The notes under the pieces: model-generated
Told to the model about the DNA's origin: nothing
Database searches by the model: none
The model's input: the letters and a program-made list of their open reading frames with translations, nothing else
Part shown: positions 1 through 9,175 of the stretch, piece by piece
Position numbering within the stretch: position 1 is the stretch's first letter
Layout: the number at the start of each line of letters is the position of its first letter
Program-made: the position numbers and the translations under genes
Assembly (NCBI GenBank): GCA_031267295.1
Contig: JAIRZI010000031.1
Coordinates: 1-54,327, forward strand
Reading direction: 5' to 3'
Origin: Propionibacteriaceae bacterium
GTDB lineage: Bacteria > Actinomycetota > Actinomycetes > Propionibacteriales > Propionibacteriaceae
DNA length: 54,327 nt

Positions 1-53
1 CGCTGTTACTTTGGGGTGGTTTCCTGCACCAAAACGGAATATCGTATCTGAGG

Positions 54-113
54 TTAGCGACAAAATTGTGTGCCTTTTCGGATTAGCGACAAAATTGTGT
101 ACCTTACTTCGGA
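54..113. repeat. tandem ~30-bp direct repeat, possible insertion-sequence end
   Basis: Two copies of a ~30-bp unit lie head to tail (54-82 and 83-113). Both begin TTAGCGACAAAATTGTGT and end near TTCGGA; they differ at a few positions. Repeated subterminal units of this kind occur at the ends of some insertion sequences, for example the IS21 family. No transposase is seen in this window, so any element would extend past the left edge or is a remnant. The repeat is seen directly; the IS link is inference. Confidence 0.5.
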
Positions 114-212
114 TGTGCCACGGTTAGCTTATTCACCCTATTCAGTCTTTTTTCAGCAATGTGAGCGATGTGGTATTCAGGTGGTATCGCTGCGGGTAAC
201 GATCTTGAGTTT

Positions 213-533
213 CCCCGTCACTGCGAAGAGCATAGGACGACACGACGCAACAACACACAACAACGTATCAAATCCCCCCATCACTGCGAGGAACATAGCG
301 GCAGCACGACGCAATGACAGACGATAAGTAACCGCACAGTAACGTATCGAGTCTCCCCGTCATTGCGAGGAGCGCAAGCGACGAAGCAATCCAGAAAAAG
401 GGTGCTTGCTAAACAAAAAAATGATCCTGTTCAATAAACCCGAACTAGAAAGACTCACATAAACGACACTTAAATAACTGGATCGCTTCACGCCCTTTTG
501 CTCACTCGCAACGACAAACGATAAGTAATCGCA
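213..533. repeat. cluster of dispersed palindromic repeats (GTCATTGCGAGGAGC type)
   Basis: Three related units start at 217, 280 and 359, each reading GTCAYTGCGARGARC or close to it. The third (359-394) has an inverted partner at 478-515 reading CTGGATCGCTTC...CTCGCAACGAC, giving a ~157-bp inverted-repeat element. A flanking 26-bp string, GCAAYGACARACGATAAGTA plus YCGCA with Y at one more site, occurs at 311-336 and again at 508-533. The core matches a palindromic repeat known from many unrelated bacterial genomes. It has no coding capacity and looks like a MITE or REP-type family. Nothing credible is coded from 1 to 719. Confidence 0.65.
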
Positions 534-719
534 TGTGTATATCACCACTTTGAATAGCTCTGATTTAGACCCACGTTTACACCACCATAACCACTTCCAC
601 ACAAAATAAGGAAAAACTCGGGTTACATCTAAGAAATTGATGGCTGTGGCCAGTTGGCAACTGGCGGCATCTTTGCTACCTACACCCGCTACTTCCGTAT
701 CGCTGTGTAGCAGTGCTTT

Positions 720-1730
720 TTATACCCTCACTGTTTTGATACCGCTGGATTGTCGGATCACCAGATGGTGGTCAAGAACGTGCTCCAGCGGTGTGGGTTC
801 ATGACCTATCAAGGCGAACAGTGCGGTCGCAGAAGTGACACCCAGTGCATAACACGGTTGAGCGAGAGTGGTCAATTGGGGACGGATCACCTCATTTACG
901 GCGACATCATCAAAGCCGGTGATGGAGATGTCGTCAGGCACCCGCAACCCGGCTTCCTGCGCCGCCACCACGGCTCCCATCGCCAGCGTATCGGAGATGC
1001 AAAATATGGCGGTGGGCGGTTCTGACAGATCCAACAGTGCTTGGGCAGCGGCTTTGCCGGAAGAGAAAGAGTAATCGGGGGAACCATATACAACGTACTC
1101 CGGTACCGGGGTGATACCGGCTGCTATAAGCGATTCGCGGTAGCCTGCGAGTCGATCAAGCGTTGATTGGTAGGTGTTATCTGCGCTCAAATGCGCGATA
1201 CGGGTATGCTCCAACCCCAGCAGGTAGCGCATCACGTCACAGCTAGCCGCTCGGTTATCGATAGAGACGTGTGCGATGTCGTGGCCAGGCAGAAACTCAG
1301 AACATAGCACCAGCGGAAAGTCGGCGGCGTAATCGTCTAGCCAAGTGGAATCGGTGTCAGTGGAAAGCAAGATGGCTCCGTCGGCTTGATGCTGCCGCAG
1401 ACGATCAAGGGCGGCGATGGTGCGATCTTGGTCATCAAGGGTATTGCAGATGAACGCTGCCGAGCCGTGCAGTGTGGCGGTATCGCTAATGCCGGTGAGG
1501 ATAGAGGCATAGTACGGGTTGGTCATGTTTGGTGTGAGAATCAAAATGACACCAGTTTGGTTGCGTCTAAGATTTCTGGCGGAGCGGTTCGGACTGTAGT
1601 GCAACGCGCCTACGGAAGTGAGTACCTTTTCGCGGGTGGTGGGGTTTATCCGTCCGTAGTTGCTGAGCGCGCGGGACACCGTCGCAATAGACACACCGGC
1701 GTGCGTTGCCACATCCGAGATGGTCGTCAT
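720..1730 (-). CDS. LacI family transcriptional regulator
   Basis: This is a LacI/GalR-type repressor of about 336 residues. The N-terminus has the family helix-turn-helix, TTISDVATHAGVSIATVSRAL, with one break from 20 letters here only by convention: the segment TISDVATHAGVSIATVSRAL matches the LacI HTH and is followed by hinge-helix residues. After it comes a periplasmic-binding-protein-like sensor domain (about residues 60-330) with motifs such as NPYYASI, ISDTLAMG and ITGFDD. I chose the ATG at 1730 because GGAG stands 8 bases upstream and the protein then begins at the HTH; an in-frame ATG at 1766 would add 12 unlikely residues. The gene is monocistronic. The genes around it are not sugar genes, so its effector and targets are unknown; a palindrome at 1783-1794 suggests autoregulation. 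Confidence 0.9.
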   Translation of the reverse strand: MTTISDVATHAGVSIATVSRALSNYGRINPTTREKVLTSVGALHYSPNRSARNLRRNQTGVILILTPNMTNPYYASILTGISDTATLHGSAAFICNTLDDQDRTIAALDRLRQHQADGAILLSTDTDSTWLDDYAADFPLVLCSEFLPGHDIAHVSIDNRAASCDVMRYLLGLEHTRIAHLSADNTYQSTLDRLAGYRESLIAAGITPVPEYVVYGSPDYSFSSGKAAAQALLDLSEPPTAIFCISDTLAMGAVVAAQEAGLRVPDDISITGFDDVAVNEVIRPQLTTLAQPCYALGVTSATALFALIGHEPTPLEHVLDHHLVIRQSSGIKTVRV

Positions 1731-1782
1731 TGACATTCTCCACTCTGTTTGCTGGACACGTTTCACAACTTTGTGTATTTGC

Positions 1783-1794
1783 GTAAACGTCTAC
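1783..1794. promoter_or_regulatory. candidate LacI-family operator
   Basis: GTAAACGTCTAC is a 12-bp palindrome with one mismatched pair and a central ACGT. LacI/GalR operators typically have a central CG of this kind. It lies about 55 bp upstream of the LacI-type start at 1730, fitting autoregulation. The palindrome is seen; the binding is inference. Confidence 0.45.
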
Positions 1795-1931
1795 ATCAGC
1801 CATAGCCAACTTACCATGCAACGGTCGTTACCCAATGGCTCTAACGGTTAGGGGTTCTCTCAAGTTAGCAATGTAACCCCGCATATTGGCCGCGTGACGG
1901 AAATAGCTGTGCCACCGTTAGTTTCCATTTT

Positions 1932-3032
1932 TTAACGTATCAAATCAACGACATCTTTTCTTAAAAATTGACGGGTCGGTATAGCGCAAAGCATGAACGA
2001 ATACAGCACCACTACCACAGCCATAACTGCAACCAAATACCACGGAATCCATATCATAAACCCTAGTATTGCGGCAACTGCGGCACATACTGTGAAAGCT
2101 ACACCAGCAAGTATGAACGAACAGATAGTCCTAGTTGTGCGTTCCGTCACTACCATCCAGAACACTTTTTTACGCGACATACCGAAAATCTGCAAGTATC
2201 CCAACTCTTTGCGGCGATAGTACAGTTCAAGGGCAGTTTCATTTTTTATAAATATTAAAGCTGTAACTGCGATTGTTGCCACGGCAAGCAGCAACACCAA
2301 TACGACGAGGTCTACAATCCCTTGAAACGCCATTATTTTCGAGTCCCACCAGGACAGCTCTGTGCCCAACTGTTCCCGTAGCTCAAGATAAACGTTATCG
2401 TCATAAAGCCCGGGTAACTTTACGCTCATAAGAGCGTCGGTGACGGGGGTACCGATCATTTCAAGGGTCTTATATGGCACTAGTACTATCGGCTTATCCC
2501 GGTCATTCCAATATAACGGTATCGCGTAAAACTCTTCGCCTGCATTGTTATCAACCAGAAAATCAACTGCAACTGCCGAAATTGTAAACTCATATCCTTG
2601 TATATCGATTTTTTGCGCTAGCGCAGCAGCGGGATTTGCGAGATGGATAACATCTTTGCAGTAGTCCGCGCCGATTATGACTTCATCGCCATTTTCTGGA
2701 AACGCACCGGCCGCGAGCATCCCCGGCATGGCAAGAGCGCTATCCTCACGCGGTAACAAAGGCGCGACATGAATGCCTGGCTCATGCAGTGTGTAATCTT
2801 GATAAACGGTGAAATCGTAGTGATTCTGCAACTTTTCATACTGATCAGTTCGCATCTGTATGATCTCAATAGGTCTGCCATCGGATATGAATTTGATAAA
2901 TATCCCTTCCAAACTACCCCACGCTGCTAAGCAGTAAAACAACAGCAGTACGATAACCGCTTCTGGCAGCAACCGCGACACTCTATATTTATCTCGGTTC
3001 CGTTTGATTACGCATTTTATGAAATCTCTCAA
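1932..3032 (-). CDS. FtsX/MacB-like ABC transporter permease
   Basis: A permease of about 366 residues with the FtsX/MacB layout. There is one N-terminal membrane segment (AVIVLLLFYCLAAWGSL), a large outside domain of about 200 residues, then three C-terminal membrane segments (around VDLVVLVLLLAVATIAV, SFILAGVAFTVCAAVAA and YLVAVMAVVVVLYSFML). I prefer a TTG start at 3032: it overlaps the TGA stop of the ATPase gene (TTGA) and has GGTGGTGGGG just upstream. An ATG at 3068 would overlap that gene by 40 bp. With the ATPase at 3029-3613 it would form a peptide-export or peptide-resistance ABC pump. It is the last gene of a four-gene AT-rich operon whose first two genes are broken. Confidence 0.75.
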   Translation of the reverse strand: MRDFIKCVIKRNRDKYRVSRLLPEAVIVLLLFYCLAAWGSLEGIFIKFISDGRPIEIIQMRTDQYEKLQNHYDFTVYQDYTLHEPGIHVAPLLPREDSALAMPGMLAAGAFPENGDEVIIGADYCKDVIHLANPAAALAQKIDIQGYEFTISAVAVDFLVDNNAGEEFYAIPLYWNDRDKPIVLVPYKTLEMIGTPVTDALMSVKLPGLYDDNVYLELREQLGTELSWWDSKIMAFQGIVDLVVLVLLLAVATIAVTALIFIKNETALELYYRRKELGYLQIFGMSRKKVFWMVVTERTTRTICSFILAGVAFTVCAAVAAILGFMIWIPWYLVAVMAVVVVLYSFMLCAIPTRQFLRKDVVDLIR

Positions 3033-3613
3033 TGCCCCACCACCTTGATTTTGCCGTAATCCAACCAAATAATCTCGTCGGCGTATTCGTCGAAATACTT
3101 TTCATGTGTAGCGATAATTATCAATCGTTGGGGTGCTTTCATAGCGTTTATATTTGCCGCTACTTTTGCCGAATTTCTTGCATCAAGAGACGCAGTGGGT
3201 TCATCTGCTATCACCAGGCTCGGGTTACCCGCTAAACATCTAATAATCGCAACACGTTGACGTTCACCACCGGAAAGTTGTTCCGGCAGTTTGTCCAGTA
3301 ACTGCGTCACTGCGAATTCTTCCGCAAGTTTTAGAATCAGCGACTTGTTATTGTGCAGAAATGTCAGATTCTCCAGTACAGAAAGCCCGGAAAGCAGCAG
3401 GCTTTGTTGGAAAAGGTAGCCTATATTGCCTGTCTCCCCGCTTAGTTCTCCACTGAAATGTTTATCCAATCCGCCGATAATATTCAGAAGCGTTGTTTTA
3501 CCGCAACCGCTCACACCCTTGATTAAATATAACTGACCTTGCGCAAGTTGTAGATTGACATCATCAAGTACGGGACGCTCGAATGATTTACAGACATGTT
3601 TGAGCGTGATCAT
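3029..3613 (-). CDS. ABC transporter ATP-binding protein, bacteriocin/peptide-export type
   Basis: A compact ABC ATPase of 194 residues. Walker A is GVSGCGKTT (33-41), the signature is LSGGERQRVAI, Walker B is LVIADEPTAS, and the H-loop His lies in IATHEKYFDEYADEI. A GYLFQ motif follows the Walker A region at the Q-loop; this and the size are typical of the ATPase found with lactococcin-972-type bacteriocin exporters, though the subfamily is my inference. The ATG overlaps the stop of the upstream fragment (ATGA), and its own TGA overlaps the permease start. This is translational coupling of the kind expected for subunits of one complex. The ORF itself is intact. Confidence 0.85.
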   Translation of the reverse strand: MITLKHVCKSFERPVLDDVNLQLAQGQLYLIKGVSGCGKTTLLNIIGGLDKHFSGELSGETGNIGYLFQQSLLLSGLSVLENLTFLHNNKSLILKLAEEFAVTQLLDKLPEQLSGGERQRVAIIRCLAGNPSLVIADEPTASLDARNSAKVAANINAMKAPQRLIIIATHEKYFDEYADEIIWLDYGKIKVVGH

Positions 3614-3840
3614 AGTAAATCTCTTTGCTGCTGTAGCAGTAAGTGCCAGCCAATCCGTTTTAATTTTTGCGCGTTATATAGCGAGAAAAGAACGCACATA
3701 AGTATCAACATGCCAAACAGGGCTGCGGTTAACAACGGATTAAAGGTAAAGATTTGAAACGGTATGAATGTATAGCTGGAGTTGACAATATTAAACAACG
3801 TTGCAATCAACTTCGGTGTCGATACCGCTAGCGGCACCAT
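3610..3840 (-). pseudogene. C-terminal fragment of frameshifted ABC-FtsX protein
   Basis: A 76-residue ORF with one membrane segment (LLTAALFGMLILMCVLFSLYN) and a basic tail. It overlaps the 3' end of the ATPase-permease fusion (3791-5095) by 50 bp in another frame and has no convincing ribosome-binding site. The simplest reading is that it is the continuation of that gene after a frameshift. Even joined, the pair shows only one C-terminal helix where an FtsX core should have three, so some sequence seems to be missing too. It could instead be a separately coupled small membrane protein; its stop overlaps the next ATG (ATGA). Confidence 0.5.
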
Positions 3841-5095
3841 ATTGCCGATTCAGCTCAGTAAATGTTGCAAAAATCCCGACAATTTCAAAATCATACGTAG
3901 CGTCATAAAGTTTCATCTCGTATGTTGACCCTATTAAATCTGCGGGAAACATGCTAAGTGACTTTGCCATATTAGCTGATAATATGATCTGCTCCGGGGC
4001 GCTAAAGTATGTTCCATACTCGATTAATCCCGACAATCTATAGCTTTTTTTGTCGTACGGAATGGTATACGCCTGGTTTTCATAATCAATATCAAAGCCT
4101 TGATCGGGATCGACGCCTTGCGCCGCCCGGTACAAACTGTCCCTATATCCTGCGGACATCATATAGTCCAACACAAGGGAAGTTACTTTTTTATCGGTAT
4201 ATACCGCTTCTAAAAACTCTTTCTCAGCGGTTCCGCCGACAGGAGCAACGAAAACAATCTGGTTTAATTTCAACATGTATTCCATGTTGCTGTCTTCTTT
4301 GTGTTCCGCAGTGTCGGCAAGACTGAGCAGTAGAACCGCAATTATGAGGGTGATGGAAAAACGCCGCGCCGCGCCGCGCTCTTTACCTGGACTTTTGAGC
4401 CATTGAGCGAAGAACGGCTTAAGCGCTCTCAGTGGCGCAGCCGCAATTTTCGTATTAGAAACATTTGGTTGTGCAACAAAAGAATGTTCTCCTGAGAAAC
4501 TGTCTATCACCTCATCTGCGTAACGTAACGCCTCTTCATCATGCGAACTGATAATAACTAGCCGTTCGGCGGATAATTTTTTGATCAGCTCGAAAAGTTT
4601 GATTTTATTTTCAGAATCCAGTGCGGCTGTCGGCTCGTCTAGAAACAGTATGGGTTTTTCTTTCAGCAGCATTCGAACAATAGCCAGCCGTTGCCGCTCT
4701 CCGCCTGATAATGTGCCGGGATACTGCTTTGCGCAATCGGCGAGAGCGTATTGTGTAAACAAATCGCTTATTCGCGCATCATCAGTGCTGCATAAACGCG
4801 CATTGTCCAGCACAGTTAGATAATCTACGAAAAAACTATCTTGCATGATGTAACCGCAGACTTGCTTCATCTCCTCGGCATCCACCCAAGCGTTATAGGT
4901 TTTTTTTGTCATTTCTACGGAAATAGAACCACTTTCAAACTCAGTCAAGCCTGCTAGCACATTGAATAATGTAGTCTTACCGGAACCACTCTCCCCAAGC
5001 AACAAAATAAATCCTGTTGTCGGAAACGTACAGGAAAAATCATTCAAAACTACGGTAGCGTCATAGCTTTTCGTTATATGGCTGACAGCTATCAA
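3791..5095 (-). CDS. ABC ATPase fused to FtsX-like permease, truncated by frameshift
   Basis: 434 residues. Residues 1-220 are an ABC ATPase: Walker A GESGSGKTT (34-42), signature LSGGERQRLAIVR, Walker B ILFLDEPTAALD and H-loop ISSHDEEAL. A membrane segment follows (RRFSITLIIAVLLLSLAD, about 267-284), then an outside domain to the end. ATPase-FtsX fusions of this design are common in Firmicutes and normally run on to three more helices. Here the frame ends at NVV-stop at 3791 and a membrane segment resumes in another frame (3610-3840). The product is therefore probably nonfunctional unless the shift is programmed or a sequencing error. Base composition is more AT-rich than the flanking chromosome, which suggests acquisition from elsewhere. 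Confidence 0.75.
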   Translation of the reverse strand: MIAVSHITKSYDATVVLNDFSCTFPTTGFILLLGESGSGKTTLFNVLAGLTEFESGSISVEMTKKTYNAWVDAEEMKQVCGYIMQDSFFVDYLTVLDNARLCSTDDARISDLFTQYALADCAKQYPGTLSGGERQRLAIVRMLLKEKPILFLDEPTAALDSENKIKLFELIKKLSAERLVIISSHDEEALRYADEVIDSFSGEHSFVAQPNVSNTKIAAAPLRALKPFFAQWLKSPGKERGAARRFSITLIIAVLLLSLADTAEHKEDSNMEYMLKLNQIVFVAPVGGTAEKEFLEAVYTDKKVTSLVLDYMMSAGYRDSLYRAAQGVDPDQGFDIDYENQAYTIPYDKKSYRLSGLIEYGTYFSAPEQIILSANMAKSLSMFPADLIGSTYEMKLYDATYDFEIVGIFATFTELNRQYGAASGIDTEVDCNVV

Positions 5096-5112
5096 CTAAG
5101 CTACCTCGCTTT

Positions 5113-5487
5113 TCAGGTGTTCGGTTCAAGATTTTTCAGAAGACTTTGCAGTGCCGAACCGTTGGGAAATCTTGTGTAATCAAAATCCACAAGGAATTTA
5201 GTGTCACTTAAAATTTTTTGTTCTAATTCGGCTGTAGCGGAGCTGACGACAAACTCACCACTGCTATCTAACAATTCAATATGCACCCGAGCAATAACAC
5301 CATGCGGACAAAAATAGCCGACTTGCCACTGATAGCCGTTGAGAACGGGCGATTGCACAATATCTACATAATTCAAATATTTGCCGTCCGCCAGAGGTTC
5401 TGCAGCAATTGCCTTGTTCCAAAGGTTACGAATGTGCTGTTTGTCGATAACTGCCAATACCATGCCCGCTAACTGTTCGACGGACAC
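5113..5487 (-). pseudogene. C-terminal part of frameshifted lipoprotein
   Basis: This 124-residue ORF begins with a GTG inside what looks like the interior of a protein. Reading upstream in its frame gives TEKQFENA before the GTG, which continues naturally from DEF in the lipoprotein ORF at 5469-5867. A one-base indel in or next to the A5/T5 runs at 5503-5516 would rejoin the two into one protein of about 250 residues. Motifs are not recognisable; the segment is hydrophilic. It may be translated separately by re-initiation, but a broken gene is more likely. Confidence 0.6.
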
Positions 5488-5867
5488 CGCATTCTCGAAT
5501 TGTTTTTCGGTAAAAACTCGTCTACCGTGATCACATCGTTGACGCGACTCTGGTCGTAAACAATGGCGGGCAGAGGAGGTTCGGCATAGCCCACGATGTC
5601 TCCATCTTCGGTTATTATTGGGACTTTATACCCATCCAAAGATTTATATTTCAGGTTATATCCGCCGTAATCATAGGTTTTGGATTGGCCATTTTTGCTG
5701 TAATCAAAGGTGAAATACTCAATCCACCCATCTGCTTGATCTTCAATATATATCTTGGTGTCGAAATTGAATACCGCACTTTCCTCTTCTTTATCCCCCG
5801 TAGGGGAGCAAGCTGGCAGTAGTAGGCACGCCAGTAACATAGAAAGCCATTTTCCTTGTCTTCCCAT
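5469..5867 (-). CDS. lipoprotein, N-terminal part (frameshift-truncated)
   Basis: The N-terminus is a clear lipoprotein signal: KWLSMLLACLLLPAC with the lipobox cysteine at residue 20, followed by a charged linker and a hydrophilic domain. The start has AAGGAA about 8 bases upstream of the ATG. The last ~14 residues (after DEF) are probably out-of-frame read-through, because the other frame carries a natural continuation (5113-5487). It is the first gene of the ABC cassette, so the intact protein was probably an exported partner or sensor of the pump. The function is not recognised. Confidence 0.65.
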   Translation of the reverse strand: MGRQGKWLSMLLACLLLPACSPTGDKEEESAVFNFDTKIYIEDQADGWIEYFTFDYSKNGQSKTYDYGGYNLKYKSLDGYKVPIITEDGDIVGYAEPPLPAIVYDQSRVNDVITVDEFLPKNNSRMRCPSNS

Positions 5868-6479
5868 ATTTTAGTTCCTTGCTTCTCACGCACTATATGA
5901 GTCACCCACTCACCCTTGCTACAAAATGCTCTGCGAAAAACCGAGTACGCAACCTTGTTAATACACCACAGCCAACCACTCGCACCCAAAATAATTGAGA
6001 CGTACCAGATGCGACGAAGTTTTTACACAGTTATAGCCGAGCCTGCTACGGTGAAAAGCACCGCCAGCGCAGTGACAAAAGACGCGCAGCCCTTTTGAGG
6101 TTTTGTTAACAAGATGTGCGTTTTCTTCCCCCCGTTATTCTATGAAAACATTCTGGTTGCACTGTACCCTTTGTGACATGAGGGTGAATAGCTTTGAAAC
6201 TATTGGTTATATTTGCATCTATATCTTTATATTATTATTGAAATCACTCCTTTTACGTCTCTTTTTACTGTACGTACCCCAAGAAACAACAGTGGATCGT
6301 CTCATTCGGCTTTCAGAGCCGGTGATCTGAATGTCGGTAGACACGGTAGTTCGGATTCTTGTGCAGTGACTATTACACCCGTATTCGGTAACAGTTCGCC
6401 AGAAGATAGCAATATTCATGTGGTCGTTTTGTTACGGATTAACACTGCCTGGTAACGGCAGGTAAACCCTGCCACTTTT
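5868..6479. other. 612-bp intergenic region, possible decayed secreted-peptide gene
   Basis: No sound gene is seen. On the minus strand, 6112 to 6026 reads from TTG as a 29-codon signal-peptide-like stretch containing SFVTALAVLFTVAGSA, with GGGGGGAAG upstream, ending at TAA (6023-6025). The same frame then stays open for over 300 bp and is rich in Trp, Tyr and Cys before running into the lipoprotein gene. A small secreted peptide gene in front of this exporter cassette would make sense, but the reading needs a stop to be ignored. Treat it as a possible remnant only. The rest (6130-6479) holds nothing I can identify. Confidence 0.3.
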
Positions 6480-6500
6480 GTTGAGCGTGATAGACTCAAC
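6480..6500 (+). promoter_or_regulatory. HAIR element (HspR operator) of clpB
   Basis: GTTGAGC, 7 bases, ACTCAAC matches the HspR-associated inverted repeat CTTGAGT-N7-ACTCAAG in spacing and in 11 of 14 arm positions. It lies about 84 bp before the clpB start. A promoter can be fitted over it: TTGAGC (6481-6486) and TATAAG (6503-6508) with a 16-bp spacer. HspR bound here would block RNA polymerase, giving heat-inducible clpB expression as known in other Actinobacteria. Confidence 0.8.
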
Positions 6501-6583
6501 TTTATAAGTGAACCTGGTGTTACACTACGCCCCCGTAGTGCAGCCAGAGAGAGTTTCAAAGGTTTTCAAGGAAAAGGTGCGCG

Positions 6584-9166
6584 ATGAATATTGAAAAACT
6601 CACCACTTTGAGCCGGGAAGCGCTGACTACAGCGGTGCGACTGGCGCTAAGCGCTGGAAATCCGAACGCTGAACCGTCACATTTGGCACATGCGCTGCTA
6701 CTTAACCCCGATAACACGGTGAGCGCACTACTTAATACAGTTGGTGCCGACCCGGTCAAGATTGACATCGCTGCCCAAAACGTGATTAAAAAGCAACCCA
6801 GTATGTCAGGCACTTCAGTAAGCCAACCAGGACTTTCCGGCTCTTTAGCTAGGGTGCTCGCTGAGGCTGAGGTGCAAGCGCAGGCGATGGGCGACGACTA
6901 TGTGTCCACCGAACATCTACTGATAGCACTGTGCGCGATTCCGTCTGACATTCAACCAACGTTTAGCGAAGCAGGCGTTACTACTGACGCGCTTATCGCA
7001 GTGTTCAATGCTGCGCGTGGAGAGCGGCGGGTGACGAACCCAGAATCAGAAGGCGGCGAAAGCGCGCTTGATAAATACTCCATCGATCTCACGCAACAGG
7101 CACGAGTTGGCAAACTTGACCCAGTGATCGGCAGGGACGCTGAGATTCGTCGCGTGGTACAGGTGTTGAGCAGACGCACCAAGAACAACCCGGTACTGAT
7201 TGGCGATCCCGGGGTCGGCAAAACCGCCGTCGTTGAAGGGTTGGCGCAACGGGTAGTCGCTGGTGATGTACCGGATAGTCTTCGAGAACGTCGAGTGGTG
7301 AGCTTAGACCTAGCATCCATGCTGGCCGGAGCGAAATATCGCGGCGAGTTCGAGGAGCGTTTGAAAGCTGTACTTGCCGAGGTTAAAGAAGCTGCGGGTC
7401 AAGTCATCACGTTCATAGATGAACTGCACACCGTGGTAGGTGCCGGAGCATCAGAGGGGGCGATGGATGCGTCCAATATGCTGAAACCGATGCTGGCGCG
7501 CGGTGAACTGCGCATGATCGGTGCTACCACACTTGATGAATACCGAGAACATATCGAAAAAGACCCGGCATTGGAGCGACGTTTTCAGCAGGTGTATGTC
7601 GGCGAGCCGAGTGTGAGCGACACTGTAGCCATCCTGCGAGGATTACGTGAGCGCTACGAGGCACATCACAAAGTGCGAATCACCGATCAGGCGTTAGTGG
7701 CGGCGGCTACACTATCAAATCGCTATATCACGGCTCGACAGCTTCCTGACAAGGCTATTGACCTCATAGACGAAGCGGCTAGCCGATTGCGTATGGAGAT
7801 TGACAGTTCTCCGGAAGTTATCGATACGTTGCGACGCACCGTAGACCGGATGACTATGGAGCAGTTCGCGCTTGAGAAAGAAGACGACGAAGCATCGAAA
7901 AATAGGCTGGCAACGTTGAATGCAGAACTTGCTAACACCAAAGAACAACTACGAGCGCTAGAACTCAAGTGGCGTGCCGAAAAAGATGTCCTCAACCAAG
8001 TAGGCGAGCGGAAGACGGAGATTGATCGACTACGCACTGAAGCCGAACGATTGCAACGCGATGGTGATTTCGCTAAAGCATCTGAGATTATTTATGCTCA
8101 GATTCCAGCGTTGGAAAGCGAACTAGAAGCAGCTTCCGCTATGGAGAAAGCTCCCGGAGCTATGGTATCGGAGGAAGTCACCAGTGAGGACATCGCCGAA
8201 GTGGTGAGCGCTTGGACTGGCGTACCAGTGGGGAAGATGTTGGAAGGCGAATCCGAGAAACTGTTGCATATGGAGCAGCGCATTGGCGAACGTCTCATCG
8301 GGCAGGCGGTAGCCGTAACTGCGGTTTCAGATGCAGTGCGCCGTAGCCGCGCTGGCATCTCCGACCCGAACCGCCCCACAGGTTCTTTCCTGTTTCTTGG
8401 CCCTACTGGTGTGGGTAAAACCGAGTTAGCCAAAAGCCTAGCGTGGTTTTTGTTCGACGATCCCGCCGCGATAGTGCGCATCGATATGAGTGAGTACATG
8501 GAAAAGCACACTGTGTCACGCTTAGTGGGCGCTCCGCCGGGGTATGTGGGCTACGAAGAGGGCGGCCAACTCACCGAGGCGGTGCGCCGCCGCCCCTACT
8601 GCGTGATTCTGTTAGATGAAGTGGAGAAAGCTCACCCGGATGTATTCAACATTTTGTTGCAAGTGTTAGACGACGGACGACTCACCGACGGACAAGGTCG
8701 TACGGTGGATTTCCGCAACACCATTCTCATTATGACGAGCAACCTAGGCTCACAGTTCTTGGCTGACCCTACCCTCACCGAAAACACCAAACGAGAACAG
8801 GTGATGGCGGTGGTACGTCAGGCGTTTCGTCCCGAGTTTCTGAACCGGCTGGATGAAATTGTGCTGTTCGACCCGCTCACCCCGGACGACCTAGCGCACA
8901 TCGTGAATATCTCACTGGCGGCACTAAACGCTAGATTGGCAGATCGACGTATCAACGTCGAAGTGACACCTGCTGGCAGAGAATGGCTAGCCTTGGCAGG
9001 CTACGACCCGGTATATGGTGCTCGCCCACTGCGCAGGTTGATTCAAAGTAGCATTGAGGACACAGTTGCTAAGCAGCTACTAGCCGGTGAAGTTAGCGAC
9101 AATCAAACGGTGACATTCGACGTGAACGCCGAACGCAGTGGGTTAGTGTTGCCCTTGCAATATTAA
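6584..9166 (+). CDS. clpB: ATP-dependent disaggregase chaperone ClpB
   Basis: Full-length ClpB (860 residues), the Hsp100 ring ATPase that extracts proteins from aggregates together with DnaK. The double Clp N domain spans about 1-145. NBD1 has Walker A GDPGVGKT at 207-214 and Walker B VITFIDE near 274. The middle coiled coil (about 400-520) is rich in E, K and R with long helices. NBD2 has Walker A GPTGVGKT near 606 and Walker B VILLDE near 676, and the family C-terminal domain with GARPLRR is present. The ATG follows AAGGAAAAGGTG. It is a single-gene unit behind a HAIR operator and converges on tilS, leaving only 9 bp between their stops. Confidence 0.98.
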   Translation: MNIEKLTTLSREALTTAVRLALSAGNPNAEPSHLAHALLLNPDNTVSALLNTVGADPVKIDIAAQNVIKKQPSMSGTSVSQPGLSGSLARVLAEAEVQAQAMGDDYVSTEHLLIALCAIPSDIQPTFSEAGVTTDALIAVFNAARGERRVTNPESEGGESALDKYSIDLTQQARVGKLDPVIGRDAEIRRVVQVLSRRTKNNPVLIGDPGVGKTAVVEGLAQRVVAGDVPDSLRERRVVSLDLASMLAGAKYRGEFEERLKAVLAEVKEAAGQVITFIDELHTVVGAGASEGAMDASNMLKPMLARGELRMIGATTLDEYREHIEKDPALERRFQQVYVGEPSVSDTVAILRGLRERYEAHHKVRITDQALVAAATLSNRYITARQLPDKAIDLIDEAASRLRMEIDSSPEVIDTLRRTVDRMTMEQFALEKEDDEASKNRLATLNAELANTKEQLRALELKWRAEKDVLNQVGERKTEIDRLRTEAERLQRDGDFAKASEIIYAQIPALESELEAASAMEKAPGAMVSEEVTSEDIAEVVSAWTGVPVGKMLEGESEKLLHMEQRIGERLIGQAVAVTAVSDAVRRSRAGISDPNRPTGSFLFLGPTGVGKTELAKSLAWFLFDDPAAIVRIDMSEYMEKHTVSRLVGAPPGYVGYEEGGQLTEAVRRRPYCVILLDEVEKAHPDVFNILLQVLDDGRLTDGQGRTVDFRNTILIMTSNLGSQFLADPTLTENTKREQVMAVVRQAFRPEFLNRLDEIVLFDPLTPDDLAHIVNISLAALNARLADRRINVEVTPAGREWLALAGYDPVYGARPLRRLIQSSIEDTVAKQLLAGEVSDNQTVTFDVNAERSGLVLPLQY

Positions 9167-9175
9167 CTTGGCTAG

